Numbered from the stretch's first letter, positions 25,224 to 34,197 are shown. The stretch is DNA of 64,000 nt from an uncultured Bacteroidales bacterium (GCA_905233345.1 CAJODQ010000002.1:19861-83860), one strand, 5' to 3'. Notes: generated by a model not told the origin, from the sequence alone. A program made the numbers and translations.

Positions 25224-26222
25224 CTAAATCCAATGTTTTGCCAAAAGATATTCGGCGATCTGGACGGCGTTGGTGGCCGCTCCTTTGCGCAGATTGTCGG
25301 CCACGCACCAGAAGTTGATGCCGTTGTCGACGGAAAAATCGCGGCGGATGCGTCCCACGTAAACGGCGTCGGTCCCCCAGGCGTTGATGGGCATGGGATA
25401 GACGTTGCGGGCCGGGTCATCCTGAATCACCACGCCGGGCACTTCGGCCATCAGGCGGCGGATGTCCGCCAGTTCGAAGGGACGCTCGAACTCCACGTTG
25501 ACGCTTTCGCTGTGACCGCCCTGCACGGGCACGCGCACGGTGGTGGCGCTGACCCGGATCGTGTCGTCGCGCAGGATCTTGCAGGTCTCGTTGACCATCT
25601 TCATCTCTTCCTTGGTGTAGCCGTTGTCGAGGAAGCTGTCAATGTGCGGGAGAATGTTCCCGTCGATGGGGCAGGGATAGACGGCCGGATACTCGCCCCA
25701 GCGCTTGCCGGCACGCTCGGCTTCGAGCTGGGCGACAGCCTTGTAGCCGGTCCCGGTGACCGACTGGTAGGTGCTCACCACAATGCGGCGGATGCGATAG
25801 GCCTTGTGCAGCAACGGCAGTGGCAGGATCATCTGGATGGTGCTGCAGTTGGGGTTGGCAATGATATAGTCGTCGGCGGTCAAAACGTCGCCGTTGATCT
25901 CGGGAACCACCAGTTTCTTGGTGGGATCCATGCGCCAGCACGAGGAATTGTCGACCACGCGGCAGCCCACGGCGGCAAAACGGGGCGCCAGCTCCTTCGA
26001 TGCGCCTGCACCGGCGCTGAACAGCGCCAGATCCGGACGGGCGGCGATGGCCTCGTCGGCGCTCACCACGCGCCAGAGGCGGCCGCCAAAGGAGATCTCG
26101 CGTCCGACAGACTTCTCAGAAGCGACCGGTATCAGTTCCGTGACCGGAAAACGTCGCTCCGCCAATACTTCCAACATCCGGGTTCCGACCAGGCCGGTGG
26201 CCCCTACGACAGCAACTTTCAT
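25224..26222 (-). CDS. asd: Aspartate-semialdehyde dehydrogenase
   Basis: Reduces aspartyl phosphate to aspartate semialdehyde, the branch point to lysine/diaminopimelate, threonine and methionine. The 332-residue protein shows the NADP-binding KVAVVGATGLVGTRML (2-17), the catalytic Cys in NPNCSTIQM, QSVTGTGYKA and a catalytic His in RVPVQGGHSESV. It lies six bases after thrA in the metX-thrA-asd operon, giving consecutive steps of one pathway. Confidence 0.97.
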   Translation of the reverse strand: MKVAVVGATGLVGTRMLEVLAERRFPVTELIPVASEKSVGREISFGGRLWRVVSADEAIAARPDLALFSAGAGASKELAPRFAAVGCRVVDNSSCWRMDPTKKLVVPEINGDVLTADDYIIANPNCSTIQMILPLPLLHKAYRIRRIVVSTYQSVTGTGYKAVAQLEAERAGKRWGEYPAVYPCPIDGNILPHIDSFLDNGYTKEEMKMVNETCKILRDDTIRVSATTVRVPVQGGHSESVNVEFERPFELADIRRLMAEVPGVVIQDDPARNVYPMPINAWGTDAVYVGRIRRDFSVDNGINFWCVADNLRKGAATNAVQIAEYLLAKHWI

Positions 26223-26228
26223 GGCAGC

Positions 26229-28649
26229 TTATTTCAAAATATCGTTCAACAAACCGGAAGCCGTGATACGGGCGCCGGCGCCGGCGCCCTGGATGACCAG
26301 CGGCGAGGGATAATCTTCCGTATGGAACAGCACACAGTTGTCGGTGCCGTGCAGGGCAAAAAGTGGACTGTCAGGGCCGACGGTCTGCAGGCCGATGGTT
26401 GCCCGCCACCCTTTGGGGGCCGATGCATCCTGTACCAGCGAAGCCACATAGCGCAGCTTGCCACCCCGGCCTGCTGCCTCCGCATGGAGCGCAGCAAAAG
26501 CGGCTTCGTCGCTGACCGCCGGCAGCGGCGTTTGCTCGACATCTGCCTCCTCGAGCGGAATTCCCGCCTCGCGGCCCAGGATCAGGAGCTTGCGGAGCAC
26601 GTCGCGACCACTCAGATCGATGGCCGGATCGGGCTCGGTGTAGCCGGCTTTCCGCGCCTGCTCCACGAGCGAAGCGAAAGTGACCCCGTCGCTGCCGCCT
26701 GCATAGCGGTCGAAAAGCCAGGCCAGCGTGCCGGAAAGAACGGCCTCAACAGCCTGCAGTCGGTCGCCACCCGCCACGATGCGGGAAACCGATTCCAGCA
26801 CGGGCAGCGAAGCGCCGACCGTCGTCTCGTAGCGGAGCGTCACGCCGCCGGTGCGGGCAGCGGCATGCAGGCACGGCAGCGGATTGCCCGGCGCTGAGAA
26901 TGCGATCTTGTTGCAGGCCACCACATGGTAGCCCCGCTGCAGCAACTGTTTGTAGCGGCAGGCCACATCGCTGCTGGCCGTACAGTCCACAAACACCGGA
27001 TGATCCAGCGACAGGCCGGCCAGGGCCTCGAACCAGGCGTCATCCACGGCCGGACGGCCTTCCGCCAGCAGCTCCGCGGCCTGCGAAGCGTCGAGTCCTT
27101 CCGGATCAAGCACAAAGCGGCGACTGTTTGCCAAGCCACAGAGCACCAACCGTTTACCGGTCCGTGCCGCGATGGCGTCGCCCTGCGTGGCCACCATGTC
27201 GACCAACGCCTTGCCCACAGTGCCGTAGCCCGTGACGAAGAGGTTGACAACCTGCTCGCTGCGCTTGTCGAAAAACTCGTTGTGGATGTGCCGGATGGCA
27301 TCTTCCACGGAAGCAGAAGGCACGATCACGGAGATATTTCTTTCGGAAGAGCCCTGGGCCGTGGCGCGGACCTGGATGCCGTGCGCACCGAGGGCGGCCA
27401 GCATGCGGCCCGTAGCACCGCTCTGACCGATCACGTCGTCGCCCACCAGGCAAACAATCGACCAGCCCTTCTCCACCTTCAGTGGATTGAGCTTGCCCAG
27501 GCTGATCTCATAGGCGAAGCAGGTGTCCGCGGCGCGTTTGGCCCGCTCGGCGTCTTTCTCAGATACGGCGATGCACATGGTGTGCACCGAGGAGGCCTGC
27601 GTGATGAGGATGATATTGATGTCTTCGCGCGTGAGGGTATCGAAGAGTCGGCTCGAGAAGCCGGGGATGCCCACCATGCCGCTCCCTTCGAGCGACAGGA
27701 GCGCGATATCGTCGGAATTGGTAATGCCCGTGAGGCTGTTGCGGCTGCGGGGCGGGTTCTTTTCGATCAGCGTGCCGAAAGCGGCCGGATCGAAGGTATT
27801 CTTCACATAAATGGGGATGCCCTCGGACACCACGGGCTGGATGGTAGGCGGGTAAATGACCTTTGCGCCAAAATGCGAGAGCTCGAGCGCCGCCCGGTAC
27901 GAGATGTTGCGGATGGTGCGGGCGCTCGGTACGGTCTTGGGATTGGCGGTCATCATGCCGGGTACGTCGGTCCAGATTTCCACAAGGCGGGCCTTGATAC
28001 CGACGGCCAGCAGCGCGGCCGTGTAGTCGGAGCCGCCGCGCCCCAGGGTGGTGGTGCGGCCCTCCCTGTCGGAGGCGATGAAGCCGGGCACGATGAAGAG
28101 CGAGGTCACGGGATTGCGCTCCACCGCGGCGACGATGTTCCGATTCGTCACGTCGGGCACCACGACGCTGCGCCCACCCACCCGTTCGGTACGGATGAGT
28201 TCGCGGGCGTCGAGCCACTTGAGGGGGATGCCGGTCTGGGCGAAGCGGATGGCCAGGATGCGGGTCGAAAGGAGCTCGCCGAAGCTCTCGATGGCGTCGA
28301 GGCTGGCCGGGCTCAACTCGCCCACCAGGCAGACGCCTTGCGCGATGCTACGCAGGGAAGCGAAGAGCTCACGCACTTGGGTGTCCGCTTCTTCCTGCCG
28401 CTCGGGGCTCAGGAGTTCGTCGATGATTTGCAGATGGCGCAACTGCAGCTGGTCGATGAGGGTCTGGTAGCTGTCGTCGCGACGGGCGGCGCGGTGGCCG
28501 ATTTCAATCAGGGTGTCGGTGCAGCGGCTGATGGCCGAACAGACCAGGATGGTCCGGTCGCGCTCAACCGCCGCAGAAACAATGTCGACCACACGGTTCA
28601 TGGCAGCCGCATCGGCTACCGACGTACCTCCGAATTTCAAGACTTGCAT
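26229..28649 (-). CDS. thrA: Bifunctional aspartate kinase/homoserine dehydrogenase I
   Basis: Fusion of the first and third enzymes of the aspartate pathway. The kinase part (about 1-300) begins KFGGTSVADAAAMNRV and includes GRGGSDYTAALLAVG and EIWTDVPGMMTANPK; tandem ACT domains (about 310-460) probably sense threonine. The dehydrogenase part (about 465-806) starts at the NAD(P)-binding VTGYGTVGKALVDM and has the substrate-site CNKIAFSAPG and EPDPAIDLSGRDVLRKLLIL. Total length of 806 is normal for ThrA. Its start lies inside the last 13 bases of metX, a sign of translational coupling. Confidence 0.97.
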   Translation of the reverse strand: MQVLKFGGTSVADAAAMNRVVDIVSAAVERDRTILVCSAISRCTDTLIEIGHRAARRDDSYQTLIDQLQLRHLQIIDELLSPERQEEADTQVRELFASLRSIAQGVCLVGELSPASLDAIESFGELLSTRILAIRFAQTGIPLKWLDARELIRTERVGGRSVVVPDVTNRNIVAAVERNPVTSLFIVPGFIASDREGRTTTLGRGGSDYTAALLAVGIKARLVEIWTDVPGMMTANPKTVPSARTIRNISYRAALELSHFGAKVIYPPTIQPVVSEGIPIYVKNTFDPAAFGTLIEKNPPRSRNSLTGITNSDDIALLSLEGSGMVGIPGFSSRLFDTLTREDINIILITQASSVHTMCIAVSEKDAERAKRAADTCFAYEISLGKLNPLKVEKGWSIVCLVGDDVIGQSGATGRMLAALGAHGIQVRATAQGSSERNISVIVPSASVEDAIRHIHNEFFDKRSEQVVNLFVTGYGTVGKALVDMVATQGDAIAARTGKRLVLCGLANSRRFVLDPEGLDASQAAELLAEGRPAVDDAWFEALAGLSLDHPVFVDCTASSDVACRYKQLLQRGYHVVACNKIAFSAPGNPLPCLHAAARTGGVTLRYETTVGASLPVLESVSRIVAGGDRLQAVEAVLSGTLAWLFDRYAGGSDGVTFASLVEQARKAGYTEPDPAIDLSGRDVLRKLLILGREAGIPLEEADVEQTPLPAVSDEAAFAALHAEAAGRGGKLRYVASLVQDASAPKGWRATIGLQTVGPDSPLFALHGTDNCVLFHTEDYPSPLVIQGAGAGARITASGLLNDILK

Positions 28650-29656
28650 AACGAAGTAAAGATCGTGCTTAATTGTTCATTTTCCAACAAAAATCCGTCG
28701 TGGCCGAAGGCCGAGCTGATTTCATGGTAAGTGGCTGCAGGAATGGCGGCGGCCAACGGCCGCATCATCTGCGGCGGGAACAGGCTGTCGCTGCTGATGC
28801 AGACCACTGCGCAGTGGGCGCGGATGGACGCAAGCGCCGCTTCCACGCCGCCCCGTCCCCGGCCCAGGTTGTTGCTCTCGCAGGCGTGCACCAGGCAGGC
28901 ATAGCTGTAGGCGTCGAAACGCTTTGCGAGCTTCAGGCCCTGGTGGCGCTGATACGACGCACAGCGATCCGCAAAGAGCGTATCGGTATCTGTTTCGTAC
29001 TGGGTCTGGTTGTAGCCTTCGTAGCTGCGGTACGAGATCATGGCGATGGCACGGGCACAGCGCAAGCCATCCTTGCCCCCATCCAGGCTGCAAGCTTCAA
29101 AGAAGGAAGGATCAGCCTCGAGCGCCATCCGCTGCGCGGTGTCATAGGCCGTGAGGTACGGCGTGACGCGGGCATCCGTGGCAATGATGGCTGCACGCCG
29201 GATCACATCCGGCTCCATGACACACCACTCCAGCACCTGGAAGCCTCCCGTCGAAGCGCCAGCCAGCAGGTCGATCTGCCCGATACCCAGATGTTTGCGC
29301 ACCAGGATGGAAGCCTGCACGAAGTCGCGGATGGTCACTTCGGGAAAGCGCAGCAGCCAGGGCTGGCCCGTCACAGGGTCGATCGCCGCTGGTCCGCTGG
29401 AGCCATAAGGTGACCCGAGGATATTGACACACACCACGAAGTCGCGCTCTGTATCGAACACTTTCCCCGGCCCCACAATGCCCGGCCACCAGTCCTCGGC
29501 ATCCGATGAGGCAGTCAGCGCATGGCAGATCCAGATCACCCGGTCGCCGGGCCGATACGCCCGCGGCGAGGTGTGATAGACCAGCTCCAGTCGGGGTATC
29601 TGCCCGCCGGCTTCGAAAGTAAAAGGCTGGTCCAGGATCAGGCTGTGTCGCTGCAT
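28637..29656 (-). CDS. metX: Homoserine O-acetyltransferase
   Basis: Acetylates homoserine to start methionine synthesis. The 339-residue alpha/beta-hydrolase has the nucleophile Ser in LAGASTGGFQVLEW, an oxyanion region around ALTASSDAEDWW, NILGSPYGSSGP, and the acid/His pair expected in SSDSLFPP and FGHDGFLLE. The ATG at 29656 (MQRHSLILDQPF) is preferred to a TTG six codons upstream. First gene of the metX-thrA-asd operon, divergent from an Lrp-family regulator. No SAM riboswitch-like structure is evident in the 160-base leader region. Confidence 0.94.
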   Translation of the reverse strand: MQRHSLILDQPFTFEAGGQIPRLELVYHTSPRAYRPGDRVIWICHALTASSDAEDWWPGIVGPGKVFDTERDFVVCVNILGSPYGSSGPAAIDPVTGQPWLLRFPEVTIRDFVQASILVRKHLGIGQIDLLAGASTGGFQVLEWCVMEPDVIRRAAIIATDARVTPYLTAYDTAQRMALEADPSFFEACSLDGGKDGLRCARAIAMISYRSYEGYNQTQYETDTDTLFADRCASYQRHQGLKLAKRFDAYSYACLVHACESNNLGRGRGGVEAALASIRAHCAVVCISSDSLFPPQMMRPLAAAIPAATYHEISSAFGHDGFLLENEQLSTIFTSLCKS

Positions 29657-29782
29657 TGTCAATGGTTTTTCCAATGCAAAATTGCGGATAATGGAAAAAT
29701 ATTACAAGCCTTGCGGAAACTTTGGGAATATTTTCTAAATTTGTAGAAGATTGTAAAATATATCGATAAAATCAGGCTCTAC

Positions 29783-29802
29783 AAAAGGCCTTTTCCGGAA
29801 AA
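29783..29802. promoter_or_regulatory. Two overlapping perfect palindromes upstream of the Lrp gene
   Basis: AAAAGGCCTTTT (29783-29794) and TTTTCCGGAAAA (29791-29802) are each perfect 12-base palindromes and share the central TTTT. They end 15 bases before the regulator's ATG, in the gap between metX and the Lrp gene. A likely operator, perhaps for autoregulation (inference). Confidence 0.5.
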
Positions 29803-29817
29803 TCATTCTACACCGCA

Positions 29818-30288
29818 ATGACGCCCGACAACCGACTCGACGAAACCGATCTGAAGATTCTGCGCACCTTGCAGGATAACGCCCGCATCACCACCAAGGA
29901 GCTGGCCGCCAAGGTCAACCTCTCCACCACCCCTGTCTTCGAACGCCTCAAACGCCTCGAACGAGAGGGCTACATCAAGAAATACGTCGCCATCCTCGAC
30001 GCGGAGAAACTCAACCAGGGCTTTCTGGTGTTCTGCAGCGTGAAGCTGAAGCAGATGAGCCGCGATGTGGCCAACGACTTCGTGAAAGTGATCCAGAACG
30101 TCCCACAGGTGACGGCCTGCTACAACGTGGCGGGCGAGTTCGACTACCTGCTCACCATCAACGCGCCCAACATGCGGTATTACAACGACTTCGTGATTAA
30201 TACGCTGGGAACCATCGAATCCATCGGTTCCATCCTCTCGACCTTCGTCATGAAGGAGATCAAGCAGAACCACGGTTTTTATCTTTAG
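29818..30288 (+). CDS. Lrp/AsnC family transcriptional regulator
   Basis: A 156-residue feast/famine regulator. The N-terminal helix-turn-helix (about 8-60) reads LDETDLKILRTLQDNARIT, ELAAKVNLSTTPVFERLKRLEREGYI; the C-terminal RAM ligand-binding domain includes NQGFLVFCSVKLK, VTACYNVAGEFDYLLTI and a final FVMKEIKQN. It is divergent from metX-thrA-asd, so it is a good candidate regulator of that operon, with an amino acid such as methionine or leucine as effector (inference). tcdA follows two bases later. Confidence 0.95.
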   Translation: MTPDNRLDETDLKILRTLQDNARITTKELAAKVNLSTTPVFERLKRLEREGYIKKYVAILDAEKLNQGFLVFCSVKLKQMSRDVANDFVKVIQNVPQVTACYNVAGEFDYLLTINAPNMRYYNDFVINTLGTIESIGSILSTFVMKEIKQNHGFYL

Positions 30289-30290
30289 CC

Positions 30291-31061
30291 ATGTCCGATA
30301 CCCCCTATACTCCGCTGAACGATCCCGCTTTCAACCGCACGCGCCTGCTGGTGGGCGACACTGTAATGGAAGCGCTGGGGCGCGTCCGTGTCATCCTTTT
30401 CGGCGTGGGCGGCGTGGGCAGCTGGTGCGCCGAGGGCCTGGTCCGCTCCGGGATCTCGCACCTGACCCTCGTGGACTCCGACTGCGTGAGCACCAGCAAC
30501 ATCAACCGCCAGCTTATGGCCACCTCCCGCACCGTGGGCCTGGTCAAGGTCGAAGCGCTCAGGGAGCGCCTGCTCGAAATCAACCCGCACGCCGAAATCA
30601 CCGCCCTGCAGCGCCCCTACAATGCCGAAACGGCCGATTCGTTCGCGCTGGACACCTATGATTATATCCTGGATGCCATCGATTCCCTCAAGGAGAAATC
30701 CGACCTGATCCTGCGCGGGACCCGCACCCCGGCCGTGTTCTTCTCGTCGATGGGCGCCGCACTGAAGGTCAATCCGCAAGGCATAAAGGTGGCCGAATTC
30801 TGGAACGTGCGCGGCTGCCCGCTCGGCGCCGCCATCCGCAAGAAATACAAGCAGAACCATACCTATCCCGGCCACAAGTTCCGCTGCGTATACGACGAGG
30901 AAGTGCTCCCCAACCGCGGCACGCCCCAGGCCGCCGACGCGACGAACAGCGAATGGGACGGTCGCAAGGCCCAGATCAACGGCACCACCGCCCACGTCAC
31001 CGCCCTCTTCGGCATGACCCTCGCCGGCCTCGTGATCGAGGATATCTACAAAAAGAATTGA
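30291..31061 (+). CDS. tcdA: tRNA threonylcarbamoyladenosine dehydratase
   Basis: E1-like (ThiF/MoeB superfamily) enzyme that cyclises t6A37 in tRNA to ct6A using ATP. The 256-residue protein has the nucleotide-binding FGVGGVGSWCAEGLVRSG (about 37-54), the LVDSDCVSTSNINRQ element with the adenylation Arg, and DAIDSLKEKSDLI. A catalytic Cys may be the one in NVRGCPLG. tsaC and tsaE, which act earlier in t6A synthesis, are also in this window. Cotranscribed with the Lrp gene. Confidence 0.93.
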   Translation: MSDTPYTPLNDPAFNRTRLLVGDTVMEALGRVRVILFGVGGVGSWCAEGLVRSGISHLTLVDSDCVSTSNINRQLMATSRTVGLVKVEALRERLLEINPHAEITALQRPYNAETADSFALDTYDYILDAIDSLKEKSDLILRGTRTPAVFFSSMGAALKVNPQGIKVAEFWNVRGCPLGAAIRKKYKQNHTYPGHKFRCVYDEEVLPNRGTPQAADATNSEWDGRKAQINGTTAHVTALFGMTLAGLVIEDIYKKN

Positions 31062-31090
31062 GGCACCTACTTTCGTAAGTACCTCATTTT
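31062..31090 (+). terminator. Possible terminator after tcdA
   Basis: The downstream region folds into an imperfect hairpin (GAGG...TACTT, loop TCGT, AAGTA...CTC) followed by ATTTT. The stem contains a C-C mismatch, so this is a weak call. The tRNA pair on the other strand ends at its edge. Confidence 0.4.
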
Positions 31091-31091
31091 C

Positions 31092-31168
31092 TGGTAGCGG
31101 GAGCCAGGATTGAACTGGCGACCTCATGATTATGAATCATGCGCTCTAACCAGCTGAGCTATCCCGCC
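31092..31168 (-). tRNA. tRNA-Met (anticodon CAT)
   Basis: On the minus strand: acceptor GGCGGGA/TCCCGCT (first pair G-U), D-arm GCTC/GAGC with loop AGCTGGTTA, anticodon stem CATGA/TCATG with loop TTCATAA giving CAT, T-arm GCCAG/CTGGC, discriminator A (31095) and encoded CCA (31092-31094). The body resembles elongator tRNA-Met; a lysidine-modified tRNA-Ile2 has the same anticodon and cannot be fully excluded by eye. Cotranscribed after tRNA-Gln. Confidence 0.85.
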
Positions 31169-31192
31169 ATACCGCTAGTTTTCGCTTGGTTG

Positions 31193-31263
31193 TTGAGGTA
31201 GACGGATTCGAACCGCCACTAAGAGGACCAGAATCTCTTGTGCTGCCATTACACCATACCTCA
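31193..31263 (-). tRNA. tRNA-Gln (anticodon CTG)
   Basis: Minus-strand cloverleaf: acceptor TGAGGTA/TACCTCA with the weak U1-A72 pair that is a glutamine identity feature, D-arm GTG/CAC, anticodon loop TTCTGGT giving CTG, T-arm GGCGG/CCGTC with loop TTCGAAT. The pair closing the anticodon loop is A-C, a mismatch. CCA is not encoded (ACA follows). It precedes tRNA-Met in the same transcript. Confidence 0.85.
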
Positions 31264-31272
31264 ATGGGACTG

Positions 31273-31302
31273 CAAAGGTATGAAAAGAAATTGGCTTTGC
31301 AA
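31273..31302 (-). promoter_or_regulatory. Bacteroides-type promoter for tRNA-Gln/tRNA-Met
   Basis: On the minus strand TTG (31300-31302), exactly 19 bases, then TACCTTTG (31273-31280). The tRNA-Gln 5' end lies nine bases downstream, so the primary transcript has almost no leader. Confidence 0.75.
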
Positions 31303-31390
31303 CAAAAATTTGATTTTTTTACGTAATTCAACCCACAGCAATAAGGAAATATACATGGTACAAATGAACAATCGTTATATTTGCAGCAGC

Positions 31391-32071
31391 ATGAAAGCAA
31401 CAACATTCTTCACTTTCGCCCTTCTGGGGGCGCTGATGCTGGCGGGATGCCAGAAAAAAGAAACGCACGTGGTGATGGAGACCACCATGGGGACGATCGA
31501 ACTGAAACTCTACGATGAGACGCCGCTGCACCGCGACAATTTCGTGCAGTTGGTGCAGGAGAACGCCTTCGACTCGCTGCTCTTCCACCGCGTGATTCGG
31601 GACTTCATGATCCAAGGCGGCGACCCTGACTCGAAGCATGCGGCTCCGGGGGCGTTACTGGGCGAGGGCGACAGGCCTTATACCCTACCTGCGGAGTTCC
31701 GGCTGGAGCAGGGCATCTACCACCGCCGCGGCGTCATTGCTTCTGCCCGTGAGGGTGATGACGTCAATCCAGAACAGCGCAGTTCGGCCATGCAGTTCTA
31801 CATCGTCTGGGGCAAGATCTTCAACGACGAGGGGTTGGATAAGGTCCAGGAGCGCCTGGACCAGCGCACAGGCGGCCGCGTCCGGCTTACGCCTGAGATG
31901 CGAGAAGTCTACAAGACGGTCGGCGGCACGCCCCATCTGGACGGCCAGTACACTGTCTGGGGCGAAGTGGTGGATGGCCTCGACGTTGTCGATGCCATCC
32001 AGCGCGTCCCCACCGACGCCAACGACCGTCCTATCGAAGACGTCCGTATCCTCCGCACCTATCTGAAATGA
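31391..32071 (+). CDS. Cyclophilin-type peptidyl-prolyl cis-trans isomerase, lipoprotein (second copy)
   Basis: Predicted extracytoplasmic foldase of 226 residues, with lipobox LAGC (Cys20). The cyclophilin domain starts soon after: METTMGTIELKLYDETPLHRDNFVQL, LLFHRVIRDFMIQGGDPDS, then SSAMQFYIVWG and DGQYTVWGEVVDGLDVVDAI. It has an insertion (about 150-190, KIFNDEGLDKVQERLDQRTG and following) absent from the copy at 3960-4655. The ATG at 31391 follows a TATATTTG box (31376-31383) by seven bases, so the mRNA is probably leaderless. Confidence 0.93.
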   Translation: MKATTFFTFALLGALMLAGCQKKETHVVMETTMGTIELKLYDETPLHRDNFVQLVQENAFDSLLFHRVIRDFMIQGGDPDSKHAAPGALLGEGDRPYTLPAEFRLEQGIYHRRGVIASAREGDDVNPEQRSSAMQFYIVWGKIFNDEGLDKVQERLDQRTGGRVRLTPEMREVYKTVGGTPHLDGQYTVWGEVVDGLDVVDAIQRVPTDANDRPIEDVRILRTYLK

Positions 32072-32090
32072 CCGAGAAAAGATTCGGTCA
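32069..32090. terminator. Hairpin between convergent genes
   Basis: TGACCGA (32069-32075) pairs with TCGGTCA (32084-32090) around an eight-base loop. The left arm includes the stop codon of the cyclophilin gene. It lacks a T-run on either side, so its terminator role is uncertain; it sits exactly between two convergent genes. Confidence 0.4.
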
Positions 32091-32100
32091 GCGAAGATAA

Positions 32101-34197
32101 TTATTTCAGGCCGCGGTTCTCCAGCAGGCCGTCAACGCTCGGCTGGCGGCCACGGAAGTTCTGATACATCACCATGCCCTTGTCGATGCCGCCCGGCGTC
32201 AGCACATATTTGCGGAAGCGCTGTGCCACGTCCTGATTGAAGATGTCACCCGTCTCCTTGAAGGCCTGGAAAGCGTCGCAGTCAAGCACCTCGGCCCAGA
32301 TATAGCTGTAGTAACCGGCGCTGTAGCCGCCACCGATCGAGTGGCTGAAGTTCGTCACGCTGTAGCGGGGCAGGATCTGCTTGGGGATGCCGCGCTCCGC
32401 CAGTTTCTTCGACTGGAAAGCCATTACGTCCAAGTCCGCCGGCACCTCCTGCAGCACATGCAGGTCCATATCCACATAAGAGGCGGCGAGATACTCGACC
32501 GTAGCAAAGCCCTGACCGTACTTGTCGCTCGCCTGAATCTTGTCGATCAGTTCCTGCGGCATCGGTTCGCCCGTCTGGTAGTGCTTCGCATAGACGCGCA
32601 GCACTTCGGGTTCGAAGGCCCAGTGCTCGTTGATCTGGGAAGGCAGTTCCACGAAGTCGCGCTCGGTGCCCGAGACGCCGCTGTAGTGGACGTTGCGGAA
32701 GAAGGAGTGGAGAGCGTGGCCGAACTCGTGGAACATGGTCTCCACATTGTCGAGGCTCTGGAGCGCGGGCTTGTCACCGGAGGGCAGGGTCATGTTGCAG
32801 ACGTTGGTCACAATGGGCTGCACGCGCTGCGCACCATCGTAAGTCTGACCGCGGAAGCCTCCGCACCAGGCACCGGCGCCCTTGCCGTCGCGCGGGAAGT
32901 AGTCGCTGTAGAAGATAGCGATCACGTTGCCGTCGCGGTCGATGACGTCCCACGATTTGGCCGTCGGCTCATAGGCCGGATAGTCTTCGGTGCGTTCGTT
33001 GAACGACAGGCCGTAAAGTTTGTTGGCCACATAGAAGATGCCCTGCTGCACCTGATTGATTTCCAGATACTCGGACACTTTTTCCTCATCGATGTCGAAT
33101 TTGGCTTTCTTGGCTTTGTCGAGGTAGTACATGTAATCCCAGGGCTGGGGCTCGCCTTTCACGCGGTCCTTCTTCATCATGGCCTTGATATCCGCGATCT
33201 CCTCATTGGCTTTCTTCACGGCCGGGGCCCAAATCTGGTCGAGCAAGGCGTAGACATTGGCGGCATTCTCGGCCATGCGATCCTTGAGCGACATGGCAGC
33301 GTAGTCGGTGTAGCCCATGATCTGCGCGCGTTTCAGGCGCAGCGCGATGATGCGGGCAGCGATGGCCTTGTTGTCGTACTCGTCGTTGTGGTTGCAACGG
33401 TTGTTGTACATCTCGTAGACCTGTTTGCGCAGGTTGCGGTTCTTGCAGTATTGCAGCACGGGGTTGCAGCTGGGACGCTGCATGTTGAAGGCATACTTGC
33501 CTTTCTGGCCGATGCGCTCGGCAAGGGCAGCGGCGCGGTCGATGTTGTCCTGCGGCAGGCCTTCGAGCTCTTTCACGTTGTCGACTATCACATAGGTGTT
33601 GTTGGTGTCGTGCAGCAGGTTCTGGCTGAACTGCAGCTGCAGGGTCGAGAGCTCGAGGTTGATCTTGGCAATCTCCGCGCGCTTGGCGTCGTCGAGCAGG
33701 GCACCGCCGTTGACATAGCCGTCATAGACCTTCTGCAGCAGGCGCTTCTGCTCCTTGTTCAGGTTGTATTTTTCCTGGTGTTCGTAGACATATTTCACCT
33801 TCTCGAACAATTTCTTGTTCATCCGGATCTCGTTGCTGTGTGCAGCAGTGATGGGGTTCATCTCGCGGGCGAAGGCCTGAAGTTCGGGCGTGGAACTGGC
33901 GCTGTTGAGCGATCCCCACACGGAACGGACCTTGCCGAGCAGCTTTCCGCTCTGGTCGAGAGCGACAATCACGTTCTCGAAGCTGGGCTCCTCGGGGTTA
34001 TCCACGATGGCCTGGATTTCAGCCTTTTCGGCCTCCATGCCCTTGAGCATGCCTTCGCGGTAATGGTCGATGGTGAAGACCTCGAACGGCGGGATCTCAT
34101 ACGGGGTCTTGTACCGTTTCTGCAGGAAGGGGTTCTGCGCATCGGCGGGGCTCCAGACGGCCGCGATGAGCGCTACGATCAGGATCAGTTTTTTCAT
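32101..34197 (-). CDS. M3 family peptidase (Dcp-like), secreted
   Basis: A 698-residue relative of the cytoplasmic M3 peptidase at 19813-21855, but with a signal peptide (MKKLILIVALIAAVWSPADAQ), so it should work in the periplasm. The zinc motif is HEFGH in ETMFHEFGHALHSFFRNVHY, with the third ligand in ERDFVELPSQINEHW. The C-terminal GGGYSAGYYSYIWAEVLDCDAF forms the substrate channel. The start at 34197 is set by the signal peptide. A TACCTTTG -7 box lies at 34227-34234. Likely peptidyl-dipeptidase or oligopeptidase acting on imported peptides. Confidence 0.94.
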   Translation of the reverse strand: MKKLILIVALIAAVWSPADAQNPFLQKRYKTPYEIPPFEVFTIDHYREGMLKGMEAEKAEIQAIVDNPEEPSFENVIVALDQSGKLLGKVRSVWGSLNSASSTPELQAFAREMNPITAAHSNEIRMNKKLFEKVKYVYEHQEKYNLNKEQKRLLQKVYDGYVNGGALLDDAKRAEIAKINLELSTLQLQFSQNLLHDTNNTYVIVDNVKELEGLPQDNIDRAAALAERIGQKGKYAFNMQRPSCNPVLQYCKNRNLRKQVYEMYNNRCNHNDEYDNKAIAARIIALRLKRAQIMGYTDYAAMSLKDRMAENAANVYALLDQIWAPAVKKANEEIADIKAMMKKDRVKGEPQPWDYMYYLDKAKKAKFDIDEEKVSEYLEINQVQQGIFYVANKLYGLSFNERTEDYPAYEPTAKSWDVIDRDGNVIAIFYSDYFPRDGKGAGAWCGGFRGQTYDGAQRVQPIVTNVCNMTLPSGDKPALQSLDNVETMFHEFGHALHSFFRNVHYSGVSGTERDFVELPSQINEHWAFEPEVLRVYAKHYQTGEPMPQELIDKIQASDKYGQGFATVEYLAASYVDMDLHVLQEVPADLDVMAFQSKKLAERGIPKQILPRYSVTNFSHSIGGGYSAGYYSYIWAEVLDCDAFQAFKETGDIFNQDVAQRFRKYVLTPGGIDKGMVMYQNFRGRQPSVDGLLENRGLK

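Noticed and set aside
26925..28730. 601-codon open frame on the plus strand
   Set aside because: Antisense to thrA, which shows all expected kinase and dehydrogenase motifs.
29721..29743. Bacteroides-type promoter TTTG...TAAATTTG for the Lrp gene
   Set aside because: TTTG at 29721 and TAAATTTG at 29736 are only 11 bases apart, too close for the -33/-7 spacing of about 19.
29657..29817. SAM riboswitch or other leader element for metX
   Set aside because: No conserved SAM-I core or multi-stem junction could be traced in the leader; only short palindromes near the Lrp gene are evident.
31092..31168. tRNA-Ile2 (CAT, lysidine-modified) instead of tRNA-Met
   Set aside because: The anticodon alone cannot decide; the D-arm and anticodon-stem pattern looks more like elongator tRNA-Met. 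Kept as Met with reduced confidence.
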